A DNA stretch of 12,261 nt from Planctomycetota bacterium (lineage in GTDB: Bacteria > Planctomycetota > PUPC01 > JABMSA01), in assembly GCA_013202185.1 (NCBI GenBank), contig JABMSA010000097.1, positions 1 through 12,261 of the forward strand, in the 5' to 3' direction. Positions 1-6,974 of the stretch are shown in pieces. The notes beneath the pieces were generated by a model. It was not told the DNA's origin. It did not search any database and saw only the letters and a program-made list of their open reading frames with translations. A program made the translations under genes and the position numbers. Positions within the stretch are counted from its first letter, which is position 1; each line of letters opens with the position of its first letter.

Positions 1-2
1 AG

Positions 3-758
3 GTTGGCGCGGCGGCGCAGGAAGACCGAATCAACCGTCTTGCCGCGATGCTCGGCCTCGAGCACCTGCTCGAGCGCGACGTCGAGAACCTCAGCGGCGG
101 CGAATCGCAAAAAGTGGCGTTCGCACGGGCGCTGGCCATCGAGCCGCCAATCCTCTTGCTCGACGAGCCCCTGGCACCGCTCGATCCGCCCTCGCGCGAG
201 GGCCTCCGCGAAGAGATAATCAAGATGCACGGTCAGATGAGCACGACGACCGTGCATGTGACGCACGACCAACTCACCGCGCGCATCCTGGCGGATCACA
301 TCGGCGTGATGCACAACGGCGTGCTGCGGCAGTTTGGGCCGGCCGAAGACGTCTTTCACCGGCCGGCCGACGAGTTCGTCGCGCGGTTTGTAGGGATGGA
401 AAATGTGTTCAATGGGCGAGCAGCGGGCGGCGCCGACGGCGCCGAAATAGACATCGACGGTATTGTGTTGAAGAGCGCGACTGACCTGCGCGGCGCCGTG
501 GGGCTGTGCATCAGCCCCGAGATGATCCACCTTGTAACAAAGGGTGGGAGGACGTTCGCCAATGCCCTCCAGGGCACGGTGCGCGCCGTCTCAGACAGGG
601 GGAGCGTGTTCAGGGTCATCATCGATGTTGCCGGGCGGCTGCTGACGGCGCACCTCGGCCGCCGCGAATACGAGCAGGACCCGATCGCGGCCGGGGCCGC
701 AGTGACGGTAGGATTCGATCCCGACGACGTGCACTGCTTCCACGTAGGCGGAGCATGA
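3..758 (+). CDS. ABC transporter ATP-binding protein, molybdate/tungstate type (5' partial)
   Basis: This is the ATPase subunit of an importer, probably for molybdate or tungstate; sulfate or another anion is possible. The window begins inside the gene. The reading frame is open from base 3, and the Walker A region is outside the window. Numbering from the ATG at 48, the signature LSGGESQKVAFARAL lies at about residues 15-29, Walker B ILLLDE at 35-40, the D-loop APLD at 43-46 and the H-loop histidine in VTHD at about 73. After the nucleotide-binding domain, FVGMENVFNG leads into a C-terminal TOBE-type region (about 125-236) containing ISPEMIHLV, a pattern typical of ModC/WtpC-like ATPases. 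The stop codon is 1 nt before the next start, so the following iron-sulfur gene is probably translationally coupled. The ABC ATPase call is secure; the substrate is inferred from the TOBE tail. Confidence 0.9.
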   Translation, partial: VGAAAQEDRINRLAAMLGLEHLLERDVENLSGGESQKVAFARALAIEPPILLLDEPLAPLDPPSREGLREEIIKMHGQMSTTTVHVTHDQLTARILADHIGVMHNGVLRQFGPAEDVFHRPADEFVARFVGMENVFNGRAAGGADGAEIDIDGIVLKSATDLRGAVGLCISPEMIHLVTKGGRTFANALQGTVRAVSDRGSVFRVIIDVAGRLLTAHLGRREYEQDPIAAGAAVTVGFDPDDVHCFHVGGA

Positions 759-759
759 C

Positions 760-2091
760 ATGAGATCAAACGCCGACAAGAATGACGGTCCGCCGCGTAG
801 TCGGATTGTCAGGGTACTTGTAACGCTGGTCATCACGGCCGTGGCCGTGTTGGTGTCCGCCGACGGCGGCCCTATCGGAACACACCAGACGCCGAAGATA
901 GAGAAATATGCAGATCGAGCCTGGCTGCCTTTGGGTGATACGGCCAACGATCTCACACCGTTCCTGGTGATGTCCGGTCTGCTGGTTGCGGCGGCGATCC
1001 TGATGTGGGTGGTGCCGAAGCGGCAGTGGACACGCCGCGTGGTGCAGACGATCTCTGCGGTTGCTTTCATCATCGGCATTCACCCGTGCGGCTGTATGAC
1101 TCGCGACCTGATTCTCGGCGTGGCTGATCTGAGTGTCAATGATCTGTCCGCTTTCAAGTACATGGTTGTTTTCACCACGGTCGGCGCGTTCGCGGCGGTG
1201 GTGGGGCGGAGCTTCTGCGGCTGGGTATGCCCGCTGGGTTACGCGCAGGAGCTGGTGGCGAAGGTATCGCGGCGGTTTCACGCGTATGTTGATCGCGGAT
1301 GGTATGTCGAGGCACTGTGCGGCGCATTACTGTTTTTCGACGGCGGGTTGCTGCTGTATCGATTGCTGGTGGCACCGGCGGATATGCATTTTGCAAAAGT
1401 GTACGGCGGGGTCTTCATCGCGGTGGCCGGCGTGATCGTGCTGGGGGCGTTTCTCAGGAGTTCTCTGATCGTCAAGTACTTGTTTGGTGTTCAGATCCTT
1501 CTTGCGATCCTGTATGCTTTTTACCTGACAAAGCCGGGCACTTACTCGGTCATCGAATATACTATGGTGTTTTTCGTGCTCGGACTGGTATTGATCGTCC
1601 TGACAGTACTGGGCGATGAGAAGAAGGACGGATTCTTCAAGAAGTTTCGCTATGCGATATGGCTGGCGATTGTTGCGATATACGTGTACCAGCTTTTCCA
1701 CGTTGGGCCGATGTGCCTGCTTTTCCAGGGGTCGGCGGAGTGGCCGGTGCTGCTGAGCTTTGGCGGGGTTTTTCTGCTGTCGATTCTGCTGACGATGCCG
1801 TGGTGCCGTTACATGTGCCCCGAGGGAACGCTGATGGGGCTGCTGGCGTCGCGGGCCTACTGGCAGATCAACCGAAACGACCGCTGCACCGGCTGTGGCT
1901 CGTGCACCAGGGCCTGCCCGCTGCACTGCATAGAGTGCGGCATCCGAGATCGAAAATCATGCATCTATTGCATGAAATGTGTGAGAGAGTGCCCCGAGAA
2001 CGCCCTCGCACTCGTCAGCGAACTCCCCGGCAAAACGCAGGATGTTCCCTATCCTTTCCCTGAAGAGCGCATTGCGGAGGAGGCAACATGA
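760..2091 (+). CDS. Polytopic 4Fe-4S membrane protein, NapH/NosR/CcoG-like polyferredoxin
   Basis: This is probably a membrane electron-transfer protein passing electrons between the quinone pool or cytoplasm and an envelope redox partner. About ten hydrophobic segments span residues 16-345. Two CxxxCP motifs typical of the NapH/NosR group are visible, FCGWVCP (C153, C157) and PWCRYMCP (C349, C353). A C-terminal two-cluster ferredoxin domain follows, with CTGCGSCTRACP at 376-387 and CIYCMKCVRECP at 401-412. Extra cysteines occur at C110 and C112 (HPCGC) and at C390 and C393. The long periplasmic FMN-binding domain of true NosR is absent, so NapH-like or a generic 4Fe-4S binding protein fits better. 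A Shine-Dalgarno-like GGCGGAG lies just upstream of the ATG. The stop overlaps the next start in ATGA. The family call is firm, but the partner enzyme is unknown. Confidence 0.9.
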   Translation: MRSNADKNDGPPRSRIVRVLVTLVITAVAVLVSADGGPIGTHQTPKIEKYADRAWLPLGDTANDLTPFLVMSGLLVAAAILMWVVPKRQWTRRVVQTISAVAFIIGIHPCGCMTRDLILGVADLSVNDLSAFKYMVVFTTVGAFAAVVGRSFCGWVCPLGYAQELVAKVSRRFHAYVDRGWYVEALCGALLFFDGGLLLYRLLVAPADMHFAKVYGGVFIAVAGVIVLGAFLRSSLIVKYLFGVQILLAILYAFYLTKPGTYSVIEYTMVFFVLGLVLIVLTVLGDEKKDGFFKKFRYAIWLAIVAIYVYQLFHVGPMCLLFQGSAEWPVLLSFGGVFLLSILLTMPWCRYMCPEGTLMGLLASRAYWQINRNDRCTGCGSCTRACPLHCIECGIRDRKSCIYCMKCVRECPENALALVSELPGKTQDVPYPFPEERIAEEAT

Positions 2092-3635
2092 ACCGCGCGC
2101 GACCCTTCGGCATCATAGTGCTCGTGTTGCTTGCGCTCTGCGTTGGAGCTTCGGCCGGCGACGATGCCGCATCGGATGACCGCGATGCCGCATCGGACGT
2201 CTTCTGGCCGATGTTTGCGGGCAATCCCGCGCGCGACGGCAACAGCGGCATCAGCTTCCCAAGTGCAACGCTCGGGCTGCTGTGGAAGTCGCCCCCGCCG
2301 AAAAACGTATACGCCTATGAGGCCGGGCAAACAGGTTCGTCGCCGTGCCTGGTCAGCGCCGGCGGCAAGCACCTGGTCATCGTCGGATCCTACGACCGTA
2401 GCGTGTACGCCTACGATGCTTTCAGCGGCCGGCAGCAATGGCAGTATACCACCGGCGACGGTGTGCTGGCCACTCCCTGCTACGCGGAAGTCGGCGGCAA
2501 GCCGATGCTCTTTGTCGTCTCGTCGGACCGCACAATCTACGCGCTCGATCCGGCAACGGGCCAGGAGCTTTACTCCGCCCCCGGCAAGAGCTGGCGCTAT
2601 GAGGTCTACCCTTGGTCGGATACCGTGGCTCCGGCGATAGTGGGCGATCCGATGGTGGCCGACGTCGACGGCCGCGCCGTGCTGTTCGTTGTCGTGTGGA
2701 TAAATGATCAGAAGAGCGAAGGCAACGTGCAGGAATCGTTCCTGTACGCGATCAATGCAGCCGACGCCACGCTGCTGTGGAAGGCCGAGATCGGCAAGGG
2801 CACGTCTGCGGCGCCCGCCCTGGGAAAGGTCAAGGACGAGCCTGCGGTCTTTGTCACTCACGACGCCGGCGTTGTCTTTGCGTTCTCCGCTCGTGACGGC
2901 CGCCCCCTGTGGGACGAGCCATTCATCAGCCAATACGATGTCCGCTCGGGCGTATCCTACGGAGAAGTCGCCGGCAGGAGACTGCTGATTTTCGGCAGCA
3001 GGCTTTACTCGGCATTCTGTATCGATGCCGACACCGGCGAGATGGTGTGGGACATCTACTTGGGCACGTGGATGGATTCGACTCCCGCCATCTATTACGG
3101 GGGCAAGCGCGCGGTGGTGGTCTTCGGCGATTACCAGCAGAACCTCCACGCCGTCGACGCCCTCACAGGCGAGAAGCTGTGGCGATATCGCAGCTACGGA
3201 TACTTCTCCGCCAGCCCGGTGCTGATGGGCCTGGCCGGCGAGCCGGTGGCAGCCATACCATGCCTCGACAACCATCTTTACATCGTAAACCTCAATGACG
3301 GCCGATTCGTGTTCAGGGCGTTCACCGGGAAGTTCCTGTGGTCGCATTTTCTGAAGGGCGACACCGTGTGGCCGTCGGCGGCGGCAGCCAGGCTCGGCGG
3401 CCGCGAGATCCTTGTTGTGGCTTCATACGACGGCCGCGTGTATGTTTTCGGAGAAGGGGGGCAGCAGGTGAACGTCGGCGCGCCGAGCACAGGCCTCGTC
3501 GACGCGTTCGGCGGCAGCGTTGCAGCCATGATCGGCGTGATTGCAATCCTTGTGGCGGCCGTCGCCTACAGCGCCGTAAAGGTCGGCAGGAAGCTCGCCG
3601 CACAGAAGCGTGCAACTGTCAATGAAGACAACTGA
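2088..3635 (+). CDS. Secreted PQQ-like beta-propeller repeat protein with C-terminal membrane anchor
   Basis: The protein has 515 residues. A signal peptide covers about residues 1-23 (hydrophobic IIVLVLLALCVG, then ASAG). About seven or eight propeller repeats fill residues 40-460, with the recurring pattern of a hydrophobic strand, D(R/G)xVYA(Y/L)D, a short turn xTG and then W or L. Examples are SVYAYDAFSGRQQW near 105-118, TIYALDPATGQEL near 149-161 and LHAVDALTGEKLW near 353-365. One transmembrane helix at about 477-497 and a short basic tail would leave the propeller outside and the C-terminus in the cytoplasm. The fold matches PQQ-dependent dehydrogenase and BamB-type propellers, but catalytic PQQ ligands cannot be assigned by eye, so it may be a scaffold. 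The start is preceded by a strong GGAGGAGG and overlaps the stop of the iron-sulfur gene, which implies coupled expression and a shared complex. Confidence 0.88.
   Translation: MNRARPFGIIVLVLLALCVGASAGDDAASDDRDAASDVFWPMFAGNPARDGNSGISFPSATLGLLWKSPPPKNVYAYEAGQTGSSPCLVSAGGKHLVIVGSYDRSVYAYDAFSGRQQWQYTTGDGVLATPCYAEVGGKPMLFVVSSDRTIYALDPATGQELYSAPGKSWRYEVYPWSDTVAPAIVGDPMVADVDGRAVLFVVVWINDQKSEGNVQESFLYAINAADATLLWKAEIGKGTSAAPALGKVKDEPAVFVTHDAGVVFAFSARDGRPLWDEPFISQYDVRSGVSYGEVAGRRLLIFGSRLYSAFCIDADTGEMVWDIYLGTWMDSTPAIYYGGKRAVVVFGDYQQNLHAVDALTGEKLWRYRSYGYFSASPVLMGLAGEPVAAIPCLDNHLYIVNLNDGRFVFRAFTGKFLWSHFLKGDTVWPSAAAARLGGREILVVASYDGRVYVFGEGGQQVNVGAPSTGLVDAFGGSVAAMIGVIAILVAAVAYSAVKVGRKLAAQKRATVNEDN
2162..2197 (+). 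repeat. Tandem 15-bp repeat, 21 bp period, after the signal peptide
   Basis: The 15-mer CGATGCCGCATCGGA occurs at 2162-2176 and again at 2183-2197. The 21-bp (7-codon) period keeps the frame and encodes the duplicated acidic motif D-A-A-S-D in the linker just after the signal peptide of the propeller protein. The unit contains the imperfect palindrome GATGC-C-GCATC. This looks like a small in-frame duplication in a tolerant linker. Confidence 0.8.
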
Positions 3636-3637
3636 AT

Positions 3638-3653
3638 CGCGATCATTATCGCG
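3638..3653 (+). other. Intercistronic hairpin between propeller and beta-helix genes
   Basis: CGCGAT (3638-3643), a CATT loop and ATCGCG (3648-3653) form a perfect 6-bp stem with a tetraloop, starting 2 nt after the propeller stop codon. No T-tract follows, so it is not a classical intrinsic terminator. An mRNA-processing or 3'-end stabilising element that sets different levels for the flanking genes is plausible but inferred. Confidence 0.5.
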
Positions 3654-3677
3654 GACGCAAGTTGGGAAAGCTCTGAA

Positions 3678-4784
3678 ATGCAGAAAAACGGCAATCAACT
3701 GCGGTGGGTGACCCTGGCCATTGTGATAGCTGCTCTTGTGACAGTTGCGCTGATAATGGCGCGCCGGCCCGGGCGGTCGGAGGATTTCCCCGACATCTAT
3801 CTCAAGGATGGCAGGATAGTAGTGTCGATGCGCGGCGCACGCCTCGCGGACATTGACCGTGCCATCAACGATCCCAATGTTTTCAGATATGATGAGAACG
3901 AGCACCGGGCACAGGCTTCGGCGCATCTGCTGATCACTGGAAAGGGCAGCCTTGCCATCGGCAGCGAAGAGCAAGGTGAGACGCTCGAGTTCGACACGAA
4001 CGTGTGCGGCGATGCCTCGCTCGGGATCGATCCCGACGCGAGCCTCACCGTGATGAACTCCGAAATCCTTACCACTCATCGAACGATCACCTCGGGCCTC
4101 TGTACCCGTGGCTACACGGTGCGATGCGAAGGCACCCTCACCGCCAGGAACTCGAAGTTCCTCTACATCTCGGGCAACAAGAGCCAGTTTTTTTCACAAG
4201 GAACGGCGACCGGGATGTTGGACAATGTTGTTATTGCCCTCAGCGACGGCGCGTCTCTGCGGCTCGTTCGCGTTGACGGCAGCCGCCTGGCTATCAGGAA
4301 CTCCAGGTTCGAAACCGACGGGAAATATGGCTTGTATATTCTCGGCAACACGAAGAAGCCGGTGAGGATCGAGAATTCGTCGCTGCATGGCACCACGGCC
4401 GATGTCTTCCTGGCGTGGAGGTCCGGCGAGCTTGTGCTGGTGGACTGCATTTTTCAGAAGGATCACGTTCGTTTCGAGAACTCAACGGGGAGCATTCGTG
4501 TGAAGTGGCGGGCGCACGTGAAAGTGGAAAAGAATGGCAAGCCCGTGCCGGGCGTTGCTGTAGTGGTTGAAGACGACGGCAGGACGCTGACGGCACCGAC
4601 CGATGAAAACGGCCTGGCATTGCTCGAAGTGACCGAACAGATCATCCGCGACGGCAGTGTCACGATGGTGACGCCTCATGTTTTTCGCGTAACGGCCGAT
4701 GGGGCGGCACTGATCCACAGCGAGCCGGTGAACGTAACCGACGCCGTCGAAAGCCTGGGCGAAATCAAGCTGACGATTGAATGA
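3678..4784 (+). CDS. Membrane-anchored beta-helix-like protein with C-terminal Ig-like/regulatory domain
   Basis: The protein has 368 residues. A single N-terminal hydrophobic segment (about 10-28, followed by RR) serves as a signal anchor. Residues 80-275 show short irregular repeats of the pattern hydrophobic-x-N-S-x-hydrophobic (VMNSEI, ARNSKF, IRNSRF, IENSSL), as in right-handed parallel beta-helices such as NosD or pectate-lyase-like proteins. No catalytic residues could be assigned. Residues 278-366 (KVEKNGKPVPGVAVVV, then TDENGLALLEV) resemble carboxypeptidase-regulatory or CNA-B-type Ig-like domains. The start has a weak GGGAAAG element about 7 nt upstream. The gene lies 42 nt after the propeller gene and is probably its operon partner. 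The stop codon is only 4 nt from the stop of the converging lipoprotein gene, leaving no room for a terminator between them. Function is not recognised; the fold assignment is moderate. Confidence 0.8.
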   Translation: MQKNGNQLRWVTLAIVIAALVTVALIMARRPGRSEDFPDIYLKDGRIVVSMRGARLADIDRAINDPNVFRYDENEHRAQASAHLLITGKGSLAIGSEEQGETLEFDTNVCGDASLGIDPDASLTVMNSEILTTHRTITSGLCTRGYTVRCEGTLTARNSKFLYISGNKSQFFSQGTATGMLDNVVIALSDGASLRLVRVDGSRLAIRNSRFETDGKYGLYILGNTKKPVRIENSSLHGTTADVFLAWRSGELVLVDCIFQKDHVRFENSTGSIRVKWRAHVKVEKNGKPVPGVAVVVEDDGRTLTAPTDENGLALLEVTEQIIRDGSVTMVTPHVFRVTADGAALIHSEPVNVTDAVESLGEIKLTIE

Positions 4785-4788
4785 CGCC

Positions 4789-5460
4789 TCAGTGAACCGA
4801 GAGCGTTTCCACCCGCTGCGGCATCGGCGTCAGCTCCGAGCGCTGCTCCGGTATCAGGGGTATTTCGATCCGAAACGACTTCCAGGATCGATCGCGGAAC
4901 TCACGCATAATGGCCACGGGCCTCACACACTTGATCTTCCCGCCTTCCATTGTCACGTTCGGATCTATCACTATATACAGGCAATCATTCAGCTTCTTTT
5001 CGTCGATCGGCGGAACGAGCGTTGTCGATTCATTGCCGGCCTCATCGCGATCCTTGCTTACAACGCCGACAAATGGTATGGGCTTTCCCTCTCCGTTTCG
5101 CGCCTTGACGCACCATGTGCCGTCGCCGGGCCGTTGCCAGTTGTCTGGCAGGTACACCGACACATACAGCGACACTTCCTGATCGCCCCAGTAGGTCTTG
5201 AGATCAATGCTCGATCCGTACCAGTTGCAGGTAGGGGAGGCGCTCATCGTGGTGTTGCCCAAGCGGCGTGCATCAACGGCAGGCAGACCTGTTGAACAGC
5301 CCGCAATCATGATGCTCGTCGCTGCCGCCCACAACACGGCATGGCGGGCAGATGCCCGCGCCGGCCGATTTGGCCCGTGCCGCCCTCCGGTGACCTTTTG
5401 CAAGGCCCTTGTGATAAGCTGCCTCCCCCCTTCGGAATCGGGGCGCCGATGGTCATTCAC
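4789..5460 (-). CDS. Putative lipoprotein of unknown function
   Basis: This gene is not recognised. The frame runs from a GTG at 5460, which overlaps the stop of the upstream TRL-like lipoprotein gene by 8 nt, to 4789, giving 223 residues. A hydrophobic stretch AVLWAAATSIMIAG ends in a lipobox-like IAGC (C55), so the product is probably an outer-envelope lipoprotein. The n-region of about 40 residues is too long for a normal lipoprotein signal. A later start, for example the TTG near 5403 or the GTG near 5337, is possible, but neither has a good ribosome-binding site. The mature part is mixed beta-like and contains DQEVSLYVSVYLPDNW and IDEKKLNDCLYIVIDP, without enzyme motifs. The overlap suggests translational coupling with the TRL-like gene. 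Confidence 0.7.
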   Translation of the reverse strand: MNDHRRPDSEGGRQLITRALQKVTGGRHGPNRPARASARHAVLWAAATSIMIAGCSTGLPAVDARRLGNTTMSASPTCNWYGSSIDLKTYWGDQEVSLYVSVYLPDNWQRPGDGTWCVKARNGEGKPIPFVGVVSKDRDEAGNESTTLVPPIDEKKLNDCLYIVIDPNVTMEGGKIKCVRPVAIMREFRDRSWKSFRIEIPLIPEQRSELTPMPQRVETLSVH

Positions 5461-5770
5461 CGTACACGACAGTTTCGTACTTCGAGTAGATGCCGAAGAT
5501 GTTCACCGTCTGAGAATCGACGTGATGGATCTTGGTGATGCCCCCGGCCAGCTTGGCGGCGGTGATCGATGCGTCACCGTAACCGACCAGGATTATCCCC
5601 TCGGCCTTCGCTCTGCCGACTCTCGTTGCCTTGGCGTCGGAGTCGAAACCGGCAACGGGGCCTTTCTGGTCGATAACAAGTCCAGCCATCACTGGCCCGG
5701 TCGGCCACGTGCAGCCTCCCAGCACAACGAGCATCGACATCAACAACGACACGCACAACAGCAACCTCAT
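5453..5770 (-). CDS. TRL-like family lipoprotein
   Basis: This is a small lipoprotein of 105 residues. The N-terminus MRLLLCVSLLMSMLVVLGGC gives a clear signal and lipobox (LGGC, C20). The mature part follows the Trl-like family plan closely: GPVAGFDSDAKATRVGRAKA, then GDASITAAKLAGGITKIHHVD, then NIFGIYSKYETVVYGE at the C-terminus. The family's cellular role is unknown. The ATG at 5768-5770 is chosen because AAGGAGGATGAT sits directly upstream. The frame stays open to 6088, but the extension is Arg/Pro-rich, lacks a ribosome-binding site and would bury the signal peptide. The downstream lipoprotein gene overlaps its stop. Confidence 0.85.
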   Translation of the reverse strand: MRLLLCVSLLMSMLVVLGGCTWPTGPVMAGLVIDQKGPVAGFDSDAKATRVGRAKAEGIILVGYGDASITAAKLAGGITKIHHVDSQTVNIFGIYSKYETVVYGE

Positions 5771-6037
5771 ATCATCCTCCTTCTTAGTCGGGTTTCCTCT
5801 TCGGCTTGGCAGGAAAGCCGCACACCGAAAAGCTCCTCTCCTTTGCCCGGCACACGCTCGGGCCTGTCCTTTTTCCAGCTCAGCCGGCGCGGCCCGGCAA
5901 CATGCGCGCCGCGCGCGGCTAATCTCTTTTCGTTTTGTTGCGGGCGAAGTTGAAAGCTTTTTCCGATTCGCACGAAAAAAAGTCCATCGGCGTCGGGTGG
6001 CACTGGCCGGGGGCGGGTGCGTCCGGCAGGTTGCCCA

Positions 6038-6057
6038 CAAGCCGGTGCAGCGGCTTG
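6038..6057 (-). other. Hairpin just downstream of the nuclease gene; rest of the gap unassigned
   Basis: On the minus strand, CAAGCCG, a 6-nt loop and CGGCTTG form a 7-bp stem about 10 nt after the nuclease stop. No T-run follows directly, so it is at best a weak terminator or a 3'-end protector. The rest of the nearly 300-nt gap (5771-6066) holds no credible gene. It must carry the leader of the TRL-like gene, but I could not pick a convincing promoter in it. Confidence 0.35.
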
Positions 6058-6066
6058 CCGGGTCGG

Positions 6067-6726
6067 TCACGGCCGGCAATCGCGGCAAGGACTCAGGCCC
6101 ATATCGAAGGCTTCGTCACGCGTTCGCAGCTTCACCATGTTGCGAGCAGACGTCTTTCGGATCGACCTGCAATCCGGGCGATGAAAGCGAAAACGCTTCG
6201 ACGAGCGGAGGTAGTACTTCTCGGGGGAGGGAGGGGGCAGCGACCATATGCCGATCTTTTCGCGACGGGCGGCGTTTTGAGCGAAGACGAGTTCCGAGCG
6301 GAAGGCAGTGCTTGGCTGGATCAGATACACCACTGCAAGGCCGTCGCGCACCTGGAGCTTGTTGACCCACACGTCATCGATGCGCACGTGACATAGCAGC
6401 CGCTCGTAACGATCCTCTTTCTTCTTTTCGTAAGTAAGCGACACCCGCTTGCCCAGGATCAACTTCTCGAGCCTTGATCTTGCTTGCCTTGCGAACGGCT
6501 CGTCGCGCTCCGGAGTGTCTATGCCGAGCAGCCGCACCTCGCGTCGTTCGGCAGTGACAAACGAGTCGCCGTCGACGACATGCCGCACCGTCACCTGCAG
6601 CGGGAAGCGAGAAGGCGCCTCGCCCGACGATGATGTGCCCCGTGTGAATCGGCGCACCACGAGGCAGGCGCACGCCAGGCACAACACGACAAAAACCAAC
6701 AGCCTGAAACGAGAGTTGCGAAGCAC
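6067..6726 (-). CDS. Membrane-anchored thermonuclease-family (SNase-like) protein with C-terminal zinc-type tail
   Basis: This is a staphylococcal-nuclease homologue of 219 residues that probably cleaves DNA or RNA at the outer face of the membrane. Residues 8-24 are hydrophobic and preceded by basic residues, forming a signal anchor. The SNase fold spans about 43-162. VDGDSF (51-56) supplies calcium-type aspartates, and RLLGIDTPE (65-73) supplies the equivalents of the catalytic Arg35 and Glu43. R109 in DRYERL corresponds to Arg87, so the active site appears intact. Residues 170-219 carry FHRPDC (H182, C186) and PCRDC (C214, C217), an Ada-like or small zinc-binding tail seen on some bacterial thermonucleases. 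The GTG start at 6726 is supported by GGAGG at 6733-6737, 6 nt upstream. The gene is divergent from the lipoprotein operon to its right. Confidence 0.9.
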   Translation of the reverse strand: MLRNSRFRLLVFVVLCLACACLVVRRFTRGTSSSGEAPSRFPLQVTVRHVVDGDSFVTAERREVRLLGIDTPERDEPFARQARSRLEKLILGKRVSLTYEKKKEDRYERLLCHVRIDDVWVNKLQVRDGLAVVYLIQPSTAFRSELVFAQNAARREKIGIWSLPPPSPEKYYLRSSKRFRFHRPDCRSIRKTSARNMVKLRTRDEAFDMGLSPCRDCRP

Positions 6727-6878
6727 TACAGACCTCCACGACTCATTGTCGCCATGTGGAAGACCCGTTCAAGGGGTTAACATCCACGTTCAAATCGTCG
6801 TGCCGTCTTCTGAGGCGGGCGTGCACTGCGTGCGGCCCGGTCTTTACGATTTCTTACTGCCGCATCGGCGCACAGGGG

Positions 6879-6907
6879 TTGACTTTTCACCGCACTTGTG
6901 GTATAGT
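6879..6907 (+). promoter_or_regulatory. Sigma70-type promoter for the lipoprotein/FHA operon
   Basis: TTGACT (6879-6884) and TATAGT (6902-6907) are separated by exactly 17 nt, each one base from consensus. Transcription would begin near 6914, leaving a leader of about 60 nt. A good GGGAGG Shine-Dalgarno sequence sits 6 nt before the ATG at 6975. This is the strongest promoter match noticed in the window. Confidence 0.8.
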
Positions 6908-6974
6908 TCTATAGAGGAAGAAGGAACAGTTAGTCTGCGAATACTGATGATCTGCTCTGCTCGGGAGGCATGTC

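Noticed and set aside
2049..3347. Long open frame of 432 codons on the minus strand opposite the propeller gene
   Set aside because: It lies almost entirely antisense to a gene with clear repeats, signal peptide and ribosome-binding site. Its translation shows no recognisable domain, and long antisense frames are expected in GC-rich DNA.
1..4784. Nitrous oxide reductase (nos) operon
   Set aside because: No nosZ is seen, the 4Fe-4S protein lacks the NosR periplasmic FMN domain, and the ATPase has a TOBE-type tail unlike NosF.
5198..5953. Open frame of 251 codons on the plus strand across the two lipoprotein genes
   Set aside because: It is antisense to the TRL-like gene, whose lipobox, strong ribosome-binding site and family match are decisive. 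The plus-strand translation is low-complexity and lacks motifs.
5975..5981. Run of seven T on the minus strand as an intrinsic terminator for the nuclease gene
   Set aside because: I could not build a stable stem directly before it. Only a 3-bp pairing was found.
5771..6088. N-terminal extension of the TRL-like gene up to 6088
   Set aside because: The extension is Arg/Pro-rich and would place the lipoprotein signal 106 residues inside the protein. It also overlaps the end of the nuclease gene, while a strong Shine-Dalgarno sequence supports the start at 5770.
6740..6775. Minus-strand promoter (TTGAAC then GACAAT) for the nuclease gene
   Set aside because: Each box matches consensus at only four of six positions. 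This is too weak to list, although a promoter for the nuclease must lie in this region.
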